Position numbers and translations under genes: made by a program. From Solirubrobacterales bacterium (GTDB lineage Bacteria > Actinomycetota > Thermoleophilia > Solirubrobacterales > 70-9), in contig JAMLGI010000001.1 of assembly GCA_023958085.1 (NCBI GenBank), positions 310,001 through 374,000 on the forward strand: 64,000 nt of DNA, given 5' to 3'. This document shows positions 57,255 to 64,000 of the stretch, piece after piece (the stretch's first letter is position 1; every line of letters starts with the position of its first letter). The notes beneath the pieces are model-generated. The model was given only the letters and a program-made list of their open reading frames with translations. It was not told the origin of the DNA and ran no database searches.

Positions 57255-57806
57255 CTACTGCTTGGTGGCAGCGATGTCCAGGGTGAGCTTGACCTTGTCC
57301 GACACCAGCATGTTGCCGCTGCCGAGAGCCTGGTTGAACTTCATGCCGTACTCGCCGCGGCTGAGCTGACCGGTGACTTCGAGACCGACCCGCTGGCCAC
57401 CGTCCATGCCGTCCTCGACCCCGTTCAGCTCGGCGGTCAGGACCAGCTCGTTGGTAACGCCACGCAGGGTCATGTCCCCGGTGATCCGGTAGGTGTCCTC
57501 GTCGATCGCCTCTACCCGGGTCGACTCGAAGGAGAGTTCCGGGTGCGTTTCCGCCTCGAAGAAGTCCGGCGAGCGGAGATGTTCGTCCCGGGCGTCCTCG
57601 TTGGTGTCGACCGAGGCGGTCTTGACCTTGCCGTGGACCTTGATGTCCGAAGGGCTCTCCCCGATCTCCATGCTGCCCTCGAACTCGGTGAACTCACCGC
57701 GAACGGTCGAGATGCCCATGTGCTTGACGGAAAAACCGACCTTCGAGTGGGCCGTGTCAACGGTCCAGGTGCCGGTGGGGATGAGGGTGGCGGACTGCGT
57801 GGTCAT
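57255..57806 (-). CDS. yceI: YceI-family lipid-binding protein
   Basis: The 183-residue protein has the YceI pattern: GTWTVDTAHSKVGFSVKHMGISTVRGEF near the start, DTNEDARDEHLRSPDFFEAE in the middle and ITGDMTLRGVTNELVL near the end. The family forms a lipocalin-like barrel that binds isoprenoid quinones or polyprenyl chains. There is no signal peptide, so it is likely cytoplasmic. A ribosome-binding site (AGGAG) precedes the ATG, and the promoter carries a MarR-type operator shared with mhqO. It leads the yceI-marR operon. Confidence 0.92.
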   Translation of the reverse strand: MTTQSATLIPTGTWTVDTAHSKVGFSVKHMGISTVRGEFTEFEGSMEIGESPSDIKVHGKVKTASVDTNEDARDEHLRSPDFFEAETHPELSFESTRVEAIDEDTYRITGDMTLRGVTNELVLTAELNGVEDGMDGGQRVGLEVTGQLSRGEYGMKFNQALGSGNMLVSDKVKLTLDIAATKQ

Positions 57807-57824
57807 CTGAATCTCCTGAGGTGG

Positions 57825-57866
57825 TAGTTGTAACTACAACTATAGCAGAGATAGTTGATGTGTCAA
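57825..57866 (-). promoter_or_regulatory. Promoter and MarR-type operator before yceI
   Basis: On the coding strand TTGACA (57866-57861), a 16-bp spacer and TATAGT (57844-57839) make a strong promoter. Immediately downstream lies the inverted repeat TAGTTGTA-N2-TACAACTA (57825-57842). Within the spacer is CAACTATCTCTGCTA (57857-57843), identical to the block at 46538-46552. A second repeat CAACTAT/ATAGTTG overlaps the -10 box. Confidence 0.68.
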
Positions 57867-58055
57867 CTAGTCCGACCGGTTTCGGCAGTCGAAGGCCACC
57901 TCACCCGGTTCGACAGCGCCCGCCTGGCCCGCGGGCGGCGGTTCCGCCACGAGAGCCACGAGCACGGCCACCGAGCGATCGTTCCCGATGTCCAGCATCG
58001 ATCCACGACCTGCTGCCCCCTGATCCCGAAGAGGAACGTTCCGGGGACGGTCGGT

Positions 58056-58721
58056 TCAGGCCGAGGTCGACAGCCGGTAGCCCATGCCACGGACCGTGAT
58101 GATCCGTTCCGCACCAAGTTTGCGGCGCAGATAGCCGACGTAGACCTCGATCACGTTGGAGTTCGGGTCGAAGTCGTAACCCCAGACGTGGGAGAGAAGC
58201 TGCTCGCGGCTGAGCACCTGGTCGGGGTTGCGGAGAAAGAACTCGAGCAGGGCGAACTCACGGGCCGAAAGTTCGATGCTCTGCCCGTCGACCAGCGCCC
58301 GTCGGGTGCGCAGGTCCAGGGTGACGGTGCCCTGCTCCAGAATCACCTCCTCGCTGGTGCCGGTATCCCGCAGACGGGCCCGGACCCGGGCCAGCAGCTC
58401 GTCGAACTGGAACGGCTTGGTCAGGTAGTCGTCGGCCCCGAGATCGAGTCCGGCGATCCGGTCACGGACATCGTCGCGGGCCGAGAGGATCAGCACCGGC
58501 AGGCGTTGACCCTGGGCCCGCAGGGTCCGCAGCACCTCGGTGCCGTCCAGTCCCGGCAGGCCGAGGTCGAGAATCAGCAGATCGAAGTCTTCATCCCGGG
58601 CCTGCGCGACCGCCCCCGGTCCGTCGGCGACACTGGTCGTGGTGTGGCCGTTAGCGCGGAGACCCTTCTCCAGAAAGGCACTCACGCGACGTTCGTCTTC
58701 GGCGATCAGGATCCGGCTCAT
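58056..58721 (-). CDS. OmpR-family response regulator
   Basis: The 221-residue regulator has the receiver block RILIAEDERRVSAFLEKGL, Asp52 in LLILDLGLPGLDG and Lys in DDYLTKPFQF. The winged-helix domain is LSAREFALLEFFLRNPDQVLSREQLLSHVWGYDFDPNSN and ends GMGYRLSTSA. It overlaps the kinase stop by 4 nt. A direct repeat before the first gene of this operon (61340-61357) is a possible autoregulatory site. Confidence 0.94.
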   Translation of the reverse strand: MSRILIAEDERRVSAFLEKGLRANGHTTTSVADGPGAVAQARDEDFDLLILDLGLPGLDGTEVLRTLRAQGQRLPVLILSARDDVRDRIAGLDLGADDYLTKPFQFDELLARVRARLRDTGTSEEVILEQGTVTLDLRTRRALVDGQSIELSAREFALLEFFLRNPDQVLSREQLLSHVWGYDFDPNSNVIEVYVGYLRRKLGAERIITVRGMGYRLSTSA

Positions 58722-60250
58722 GAAGTGATCCTCTCCGGATCCGGATGCGGGGCGGCCAGGTCCGTCTGGTCGTGGATGAACGGGAGCCCCGGGGCCGGCG
58801 CATCGACCGGAATCACGATGGTGAAGCGGGCACCCTTCCCGGGTTCGCTTTCCAGCTCGACCCGGCCGCCGTGGGCCTCGGCGATCGTGCGGACGATCGC
58901 CAGACCGAGGCCCGCCCCGTCGGACCGGCGGGCGGTGTTCTCGGCTCTCGCGAATCGTTCAAACACCCGCGCCGCGTCCTCTTCGGCGATGCCCGGTCCG
59001 CTGTCGGCGATCCACACTCTCGCCGAGCCGCTGTCGAGCGCGCTGCCGAGTCCGATCCGGTCGCCCTCGGTGGTGTGCTGAACCGCGTTGTGAGCGAGGT
59101 TCATTACCGCCTGGGTGAGTCGTTGGCGGTCGGCGGCAATCAGGCCGACGCCGGTCGCTTCGAGCTGCCAATCGCGGTTCGCCAGCTGGGTTGCCTTGAC
59201 CAGAAGTTCCTCGGTCAGCAGGTCGAGATCGATCTCCCCGAGGTGCAGGAAATCGGGACGTTCAGCCCGGGCCAGGGTGAGCAGATCCTCGACGAAACGG
59301 CTCATCCGGTCGAGCTCGTCGGTGACGACAGCGACGGTCTTCTCGCGTTCGACCGGATCGTCATCGAGCAACTCCAGGTGGCCCCGGATGATCGTGATCG
59401 GGGTGCGGAGCTCGTGCCCGGCATCCGAAACGAAATCCCGCTGGATCCGGAAAGCTTCCTCGAGGCGGTCGAGCATTGCGTTGAAGGTGCGTCCGAGGTC
59501 GGCGATCTCGTCCCGGCCGTGAACCTCGATCCGACGGGTCAGATCATCCCCCGAGCTGATTGTGCGAGCGGTGCCTTCAAGCTCCCGCAGCGGGGCGAGA
59601 ACCCTTCCCGTGGCGAGGTAGGCGAGCACCGAAACGAGCAGCAGCATGGCCAGGCCGATCCCGGCCGAAATCCGAACCGCCTCATCCACCTCGGAACGCT
59701 CGTGACCGAGGTTCGAGGTGACCACAAAGGTGCCGCGGCCAAGTCCGTCCGCGGCAACCGGCACCGACAGGTAACGGATGTGACCGTCGGGAATCGCGAC
59801 ATCGCCACGGCTGACCCCGGTCACGTTCCCCAGGCTCCGAACGTGGGTCAGGAGCTCCCGGCTTGTGCCGATGTCGGCGTTCGACCGGTACGGCCGGCCG
59901 GCGATGAAGGTGAAGGTGGCCTGGCCCTGGTCGGGGATGTCGCGGGCCAGGAACAGGTCAAAGATCCGCTGTATGTCTTTCACCCGACGCCCGGTTTTCG
60001 GATCTTTCGCAGTGGTGGCGAAACTGCGGAACTCGGCAACCTCCTGGGCGAGACCGGCCTCGATCCGGGTGTCCACCCGGGCGAGCAGGATCTGCCGCAG
60101 GGCGAGGGTGGAGACGATCGTGGAGAAGGCGAGAAGCAGGACGATGGAAATCAGGATCCGGGCTCTCGCCCCGGTCGTGAACCGGCGCCACCAACGCCAC
60201 GGACGGATCGGTGGGCGCCGTGTCTGGTGGTCGGGTTTCCGGGTGCTCAA
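58718..60250 (-). CDS. Sensor histidine kinase (CutS/MprB-like)
   Basis: The 510-residue kinase has a basic proline-rich start, a first membrane segment (ILISIVLLLAFSTIVSTLAL), an extracytoplasmic domain (~residues 55-185), a second membrane segment (ISAGIGLAMLLLVSVLAYLA), HAMP, the phosphoacceptor block SDAGHELRTPITI (His279), then N box (NLAHNAVQHTTEGD), G1 (DSGPGIAEEDA) and GAGLGLAIVRTIAEAHGG. It overlaps its neighbours at both ends. The PepSY lipoprotein of the same operon may modulate sensing. Confidence 0.94.
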   Translation of the reverse strand: MSTRKPDHQTRRPPIRPWRWWRRFTTGARARILISIVLLLAFSTIVSTLALRQILLARVDTRIEAGLAQEVAEFRSFATTAKDPKTGRRVKDIQRIFDLFLARDIPDQGQATFTFIAGRPYRSNADIGTSRELLTHVRSLGNVTGVSRGDVAIPDGHIRYLSVPVAADGLGRGTFVVTSNLGHERSEVDEAVRISAGIGLAMLLLVSVLAYLATGRVLAPLRELEGTARTISSGDDLTRRIEVHGRDEIADLGRTFNAMLDRLEEAFRIQRDFVSDAGHELRTPITIIRGHLELLDDDPVEREKTVAVVTDELDRMSRFVEDLLTLARAERPDFLHLGEIDLDLLTEELLVKATQLANRDWQLEATGVGLIAADRQRLTQAVMNLAHNAVQHTTEGDRIGLGSALDSGSARVWIADSGPGIAEEDAARVFERFARAENTARRSDGAGLGLAIVRTIAEAHGGRVELESEPGKGARFTIVIPVDAPAPGLPFIHDQTDLAAPHPDPERITS

Positions 60251-60678
60251 TCGTCGTCGTCCGGGCTCTCGTCCCGATCGGCCGTGCCTTCGGGGCTCTC
60301 GGCTTGATCGTCCTCGCGATCGTCCTGGAAGGGATCGTAGTCGTCCTCGTCATCCTCGACCGGGGCAAACCCGCCCCGACTCGGGTTCGCAGTTTGCGCG
60401 GCCGCGACGGCCGGGGCGGGGGCCGGGACCGGGGTCGGAGTGGCCGCCGCCGTGGTGGCTCCGCCCTGCTGCCGGTCGTGGCGTACCGACCCCCGAGGCG
60501 GGTGCCGGTCCTGCCTGGTCCTGCGACGCTCTGCGGACGCCCTCCCGCCACCGGCTGCGTCATCGAGTTCGATCACGGAAACCGGTGGTGGGGAGGGGGC
60601 GTCGACCATCCTGGTCACGACCACGGTGACCACTATCAACAGCAGCACACCGCAGCCGACCAGGATGCGGGAACTCAC
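60247..60678 (-). CDS. Small membrane-anchored protein with acidic tail
   Basis: The 143-residue protein has one N-terminal hydrophobic segment (ILVGCGVLLLIVVTVVVTRMV), a charged stretch, an Ala/Pro-rich linker (TAAATPTPVPAPAPAVAAA) and a strongly acidic tail (EDDEDDYDPFQDDRED...DDDD). I do not recognise the family. The acidic tail could bind divalent metal or basic envelope proteins. Because it overlaps the kinase gene by 4 nt, it may be an accessory to the two-component system; this is inference from position. Confidence 0.58.
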   Translation of the reverse strand: MSSRILVGCGVLLLIVVTVVVTRMVDAPSPPPVSVIELDDAAGGGRASAERRRTRQDRHPPRGSVRHDRQQGGATTAAATPTPVPAPAPAVAAAQTANPSRGGFAPVEDDEDDYDPFQDDREDDQAESPEGTADRDESPDDDD

Positions 60679-60713
60679 GGGAACACTCCTTCGCTCACCG
60701 TCCGGGGCGGATC

Positions 60714-61286
60714 TCAGTCGTCGAGCTCACGATCGACTCCGACCAGACCACCGCTCGCGGCGTCAATCTTCACCTCGGTCTCGACCTTTCCGTCCCTGAA
60801 GTTGACCTCCCAGACGAGCTTTCCGCGGTGCCGGTCGATGTCGGCCTCCGTGAGCCTGCCGTCGGCGTGAGGGTTCGCCTTGCCCAGGGCACTGTCGAGG
60901 GAGACTTTCGCCCGGCGCACCTTGCGGACATCGTCGCTCGGTCCGGTCTTCTTCTTGCGGACGACCGTGCGGCCGTCGCGGCTGACCAGTACCTCGATCG
61001 GCCGGGCGTGGCCGGAATCGACTTCCACTTCCCAAACCCTGGCGCCGCGGTGACGGTCACGTTCCAGATCGAAGGCCATGCCGGCCCCGACCGCCGACTC
61101 CGCGGTACGGACGGCACGACGCGCCTGGGGGACGTGACTCGCGGCTGAGGTGTGGGCGTTGGCCGCACCGGCCGGGGCCGCCTCACCGGGACGATTCGCC
61201 GGGTCGCCGTTGGCGGTGCAGGCCAGGGTGCCGGCGGCCAGCATCGCGACACCGGCGGCTATGAGGGGCTGTTTCAGGTTCTTCAT
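60714..61286 (-). CDS. PepSY-domain lipoprotein
   Basis: The 190-residue precursor has a signal region with a possible lipobox (MLAAGTLAC). Two PepSY-like segments follow: AVRTAESAVGAGMAFDLERD...VWEVEVDSGHARPIEVLVSRDGRTV and KVSLDSALGKANPHADGRLTEADID...LVWEVNFRDGKVETEVKIDAASGGLV. PepSY proteins at the head of two-component operons are common and probably tune the sensor or protect it from proteolysis. A clear ribosome-binding site (AAGGAGA) precedes the ATG. It begins the four-gene operon. Confidence 0.84.
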   Translation of the reverse strand: MKNLKQPLIAAGVAMLAAGTLACTANGDPANRPGEAAPAGAANAHTSAASHVPQARRAVRTAESAVGAGMAFDLERDRHRGARVWEVEVDSGHARPIEVLVSRDGRTVVRKKKTGPSDDVRKVRRAKVSLDSALGKANPHADGRLTEADIDRHRGKLVWEVNFRDGKVETEVKIDAASGGLVGVDRELDD

Positions 61287-61339
61287 GACTCTCCTTCGGT
61301 TGAGGGTGTCATCAACCTACGGTCCACCCCGAAGACGAC

Positions 61340-61357
61340 GGTAAGAGGTTCCTGAGA
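61340..61357 (-). promoter_or_regulatory. Direct repeat, candidate OmpR-type response-regulator site
   Basis: On the minus strand TCTCAGG-AACC-TCTTACC shows two 7-bp half-sites with an 11-bp period, the spacing that OmpR-family regulators use. It lies 54 bp upstream of the PepSY gene. The sequence is short, so chance cannot be ruled out. Confidence 0.4.
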
Positions 61358-61414
61358 CCGCTCTTATCTTCCGGCTCAGCCCGAGCAGGCCGGGATTCGG
61401 GAGGGAACTGAAAC

Positions 61415-62302
61415 TCAGTCGTCCCCGGATAGTTCGTAGTCTCGCGGGACCACCATCATCGGCACCGGCAGGGCTCGCAGGATCTTGTTGACCGAGGCCC
61501 CGATGAAGAGGCGTTTCGGCTGGGCCAGACGGCTGGAGCCGACCATCACGATCTCGCTTTCCGCGAAGTCAAGAGCCTGCACCGCCTCTTCAAGGCTCTC
61601 GCCATCGCCGACCACACTGGTGACCTCGCATTCCGGCGGAAGCTCCGCTTCGGCTTTCGAGGCGAGTCTTGCCACGTGGCCCTCGGCCATTCCGGTCCAC
61701 TCCGCTCGTTGCTCCGCGGACCCGTCCCTGGCAACCTTGACCAGTGACATCAGCCGGAGCGGGATCCGACGGGAGGCCGCCTCCCGGATTGCGACCTCGA
61801 GCAGTGCCTCGGCGCCTTCCCGGGTGCCGGTCGCACAGGTGATCCGGGTGATTCCGGACAGCGCCTCGTACCCGACCGGTGCGAGCACGACCGGTACCGA
61901 GGCGGAGTGGAGCAGGGCGTCGGCGATGCTTCCCAGCCTGAGTCTGCCGACCTTGACGCGATGAGAGGTGCCGACCACGATCACGGCCTCACTGTCGCCG
62001 CGATCGGGATCGTTGGCTTCCTCGACCAGGCCCTCGGTGATCGACTCGGCCCGCCGCAGATGACCTGCCGCGGTCACATCATCCGGGACCCGGGTCATCG
62101 CGTCGTCCAGCCACTCCTGGCCCTGCTTTTCCAGAGCCGTGTTGTAGGCACGGTCCGGCGAATACATGTGAAAGCTCGGGGCGTCCCCTGGCAGTACCGC
62201 GACGATGTCCAGAGTTGCTTTCCGGGTCCGGGCGAGAGTCACCGCCAGGTTGATCCCGTCTCTCCCCCGCTGATTCGGTCCGTAGCCGACGACGTATCGC
62301 AT
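61415..62302 (-). CDS. Tandem universal stress protein (two USP domains)
   Basis: The 295-residue protein has two USP folds. The first has MRYVVGYGPNQRGRDG and ends VIVVGTSHRVKVGRLRLGSIADALLHSASVPVVL, with the G-x(2)-R-x-G-S-ish phosphate loop. The second starts ITRITCATGTREGAEALLEVAI and ends IVMVGSSRLAQPKRLFIGASVNKILRALPVPMMVV. The second loop is altered. The ATG at 62302 is preferred; the frame runs 72 codons further upstream into antisense of the permease gene. It is divergent from the permease with a 76-bp gap. Confidence 0.87.
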   Translation of the reverse strand: MRYVVGYGPNQRGRDGINLAVTLARTRKATLDIVAVLPGDAPSFHMYSPDRAYNTALEKQGQEWLDDAMTRVPDDVTAAGHLRRAESITEGLVEEANDPDRGDSEAVIVVGTSHRVKVGRLRLGSIADALLHSASVPVVLAPVGYEALSGITRITCATGTREGAEALLEVAIREAASRRIPLRLMSLVKVARDGSAEQRAEWTGMAEGHVARLASKAEAELPPECEVTSVVGDGESLEEAVQALDFAESEIVMVGSSRLAQPKRLFIGASVNKILRALPVPMMVVPRDYELSGDD

Positions 62303-62378
62303 GCCATCCACTCTAGCCACGAGTGCGGTGCATGTGGTAGTTCTCTGGGAACGGTTGAACTGGGGAAGGGGCAGGCAG

Positions 62379-63782
62379 ATGGCGGAAGAGCAGGTGGCGC
62401 AGACCGGGGCAGGGCAGAAAAGCTCTACCCACCTGGCACGGACTCTGGGTCTCTGGGCGATTGTCGGTCTCGGCCTGGGGTACATGACCCCGACCGTCGT
62501 CTTCGACACCTTCGGCATCGTCTCGGAAGAGACCGGGGGCGTTGTTCCTACTGCCTACATCTTTGCCCTGGTCGTGATGCTGTTCACGGCGATCAGCTAC
62601 GGACGGATGACCCGGGTGTTCCCGTCGGCGGGTTCGGCGTACACCTACACCTCGGAGACGATGAGCCCGAACCTCGGGTTCCTGATCGGCTGGGCGGCAC
62701 TGCTCGACTACCTGCTGCTGCCACTGGTCAACGCGCTGATCATCCGCAGCTACATGGAGTCCTTCTTCCCGTCGGCACCGGCCTGGATCTGGGTGGTCGT
62801 CTACGTTGCGGTGATCACCACGATGGTGATGGTCAGCATGACCAACACCTCCCGGGTGAACATGATCCTGGTTGTCTTCGAGGTGGTCCTGATCCTGGTC
62901 TTTCTCGTTCTCGCAGCCAAGGCCCTCGCCGACGGGCAGGGCAACGGAACCGTCTTCTCGACCGATCCCCTCTGGCACGCCAACGTGCATCTCGGTCTGG
63001 TGATCACCGGCGCCACGATCGTCGCCTTCTCCTTCATCGGATTCGACGCGATCACCATGTACACGGAGGAAGCCAAGGACGCCTCGACCGTGCCCAAAGC
63101 GATCGTTCTGGCCCTGGCCATCGGCGGCCTGATCTTCTTCATCTCGGCCTGGTTCACCCAGTCGCTCTTTCCCACCCTCGATGGATTCAGCGAGGACGCG
63201 CTGCAGAACAGCGCCCTGCCCGAGATCGCTTATGAGGTGGGCGGCCAACTGTTCAAGATCCTGCTGACCTCGGCAGCCTTCGCGGCGACTGTCGCCTCCA
63301 GTCTTGCATCGCATGCATCCGTCTCCCGCCTGCTCTACGTGATGGGCCGCAACGGCAAGGGGCCGGTTTCCCGCTTCTTCGGGTACGTACACCCGACCTA
63401 TCACACCCCCGCCTACGCCGTCGTCTTTGTGGGCGTGGTCTCGCTGGCTGCGATCGCCTTCAACCTGGACTTCGTGGCGTCCCTGATCAACTTCGGGGCC
63501 CTGATCGCATTCACCTTCGTCAACCTGACCGTGATCGTCTACTTCGCCTACCGCAAGCGGCTGATCAAGACCGGGCGGGAGATCTTCAGGAATGTGGTGC
63601 TGCCGGGGATCGGCGTTGTCTGCACGGTGCTGCTCTGGGCCTATCTCTCGGCCGAGTCGACCCGGTACGGAATCATCTGGTTTGTCATCGGGGTCGTTGT
63701 GCTGCTCTGGATAACCCGCATGTTGCGGAGGCCGTTGAGCATCAGCCTGGACGAGGAAGAGGCCCAGCACCCGACCGAGTGA
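62379..63782 (+). CDS. APC-superfamily amino acid/amine permease
   Basis: The 467-residue transporter has about 12 hydrophobic segments. The helix 1 block TLGLWAIVGLGLGYMTPTVVFDTFGIV and FPSAGSAYTYTSETMSPNLGFLIGWAALLDYLLLP are APC signatures (GSAY; GWxxxLDY). SFIGFDAITMYTEEAKDASTVPKAI is the helix 6-7 region. It most resembles YgjI/putrescine-type or AAT permeases; the substrate cannot be named. The ATG at 62379 is preferred over an in-frame ATG at 62301 that overlaps the USP start. Confidence 0.88.
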   Translation: MAEEQVAQTGAGQKSSTHLARTLGLWAIVGLGLGYMTPTVVFDTFGIVSEETGGVVPTAYIFALVVMLFTAISYGRMTRVFPSAGSAYTYTSETMSPNLGFLIGWAALLDYLLLPLVNALIIRSYMESFFPSAPAWIWVVVYVAVITTMVMVSMTNTSRVNMILVVFEVVLILVFLVLAAKALADGQGNGTVFSTDPLWHANVHLGLVITGATIVAFSFIGFDAITMYTEEAKDASTVPKAIVLALAIGGLIFFISAWFTQSLFPTLDGFSEDALQNSALPEIAYEVGGQLFKILLTSAAFAATVASSLASHASVSRLLYVMGRNGKGPVSRFFGYVHPTYHTPAYAVVFVGVVSLAAIAFNLDFVASLINFGALIAFTFVNLTVIVYFAYRKRLIKTGREIFRNVVLPGIGVVCTVLLWAYLSAESTRYGIIWFVIGVVVLLWITRMLRRPLSISLDEEEAQHPTE

Positions 63783-63871
63783 CCGCCTGGCGGCCCGGTC
63801 GGAACTGCCGCGGTTCGCTACTTTCTCCCGGTCTTCTAACTTGGCCCGTCGGTGGGCCGGAAGGGTGGAAA

Positions 63872-64000
63872 TTGAGCGGGATTCGGATCGGCATCGCGGG
63901 TTACGGCAACCTCGGACGGGGCGCGGAGGCGGCGGTCGCCCGCAACGAGGACATGGCGCTGGCCGGGGTGTTCACCCGCCGCGATCCCGGCAGCGTCACC
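63872..64000 (+). CDS. ddh: meso-Diaminopimelate D-dehydrogenase, 5' part (truncated by window end)
   Basis: The 43 visible codons encode MSGIRIGIAGYGNLGRGAEA, then NEDMALAGVFTRRDPGSVT, which matches the N-terminus of meso-DAP dehydrogenase, including the NADP-binding GYGNLGRG loop and the FTRRDP block. The enzyme makes meso-DAP in one step from tetrahydrodipicolinate, for lysine and peptidoglycan. TTG at 63872 follows a GGAAGGGTGG ribosome-binding site. The rest of the gene lies beyond the window. Confidence 0.85.
   Translation, partial: MSGIRIGIAGYGNLGRGAEAAVARNEDMALAGVFTRRDPGSVT

Overview
The window comes from a high-GC bacterium, probably an actinobacterium of the Thermoleophilia/Solirubrobacterales type. 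This is an inference from the gene mix: very GC-rich coding, many GTG and TTG starts, start/stop-overlap operons, apparently leaderless genes, tRNAs without an encoded CCA, an archaeal-looking TopA, a meso-diaminopimelate dehydrogenase, and many MFS, two-component, IclR/TetR/MarR and toxin-antitoxin genes. No rRNA, CRISPR array, complete IS element, phage module or replication origin was seen.

Layout. 1-8.3 kb: the 3' end of an SGNH acyltransferase with a collagen-like tail, then murB, topA-tmk-holB, and a DUF2304/GT2 pair. 8.4-12.1 kb: a histidine kinase, response regulator and cytochrome P450 in tight tandem. 12.1-20.3 kb: a VapBC-type module, two serine tRNAs, MFS exporters, a GLO-type flavin oxidase, a TetR-controlled exporter with a clear operator, and a fold-type III PLP enzyme. 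20.3-24.1 kb: pyk, then an aldehyde dehydrogenase-IclR pair.

24.2-36.7 kb is the most unusual part. Twelve same-strand, tightly packed genes encode three amidohydrolase-superfamily enzymes, an N-carbamoylsarcosine-amidase-like cysteine hydrolase, an AA_synth (DUF1185) protein, a DUF1989 protein, a degenerate class II aldolase with an apparent CTG start, a complete NMT1/SsuA-type ABC importer, a phytoene-desaturase-like flavoprotein and an O-methyltransferase. The promoter carries the same three-half-site operator (TGAAC-N3-GTTCA-N6-TGAAC directly after the -10 box) as the aldehyde dehydrogenase-iclR promoter about 2.5 kb upstream. I read the whole as an IclR-controlled import and degradation system for an unidentified cyclic amide or N-heterocycle.

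36.7-43.8 kb holds secreted carbohydrate-active and cell-surface proteins: GH92, GH31 and a protein made of three copies of an unrecognised domain. 43.9-48.2 kb is stress defence: Fur/CatR with catalase, and MhqO/MhqD-like genes whose promoter shares a 15-bp block and inverted repeat with the yceI-marR promoter at 57.8 kb. 48.2-52.7 kb is a recombination-scarred region: an ankyrin gene, its duplicated 5' end joined to SMR and RelE fragments, tRNA-Arg, a PIN/RHH toxin-antitoxin pair bounded by a 32-bp repeat of the tRNA 3' half, a probable restriction-subunit remnant and a third toxin-antitoxin pair. 53-64 kb: another MFS exporter, an FAD oxidoreductase-glycosyltransferase pair, marR-yceI, a PepSY/membrane protein/kinase/regulator operon, a double universal stress protein, an APC permease, and the 5' end of meso-diaminopimelate dehydrogenase.
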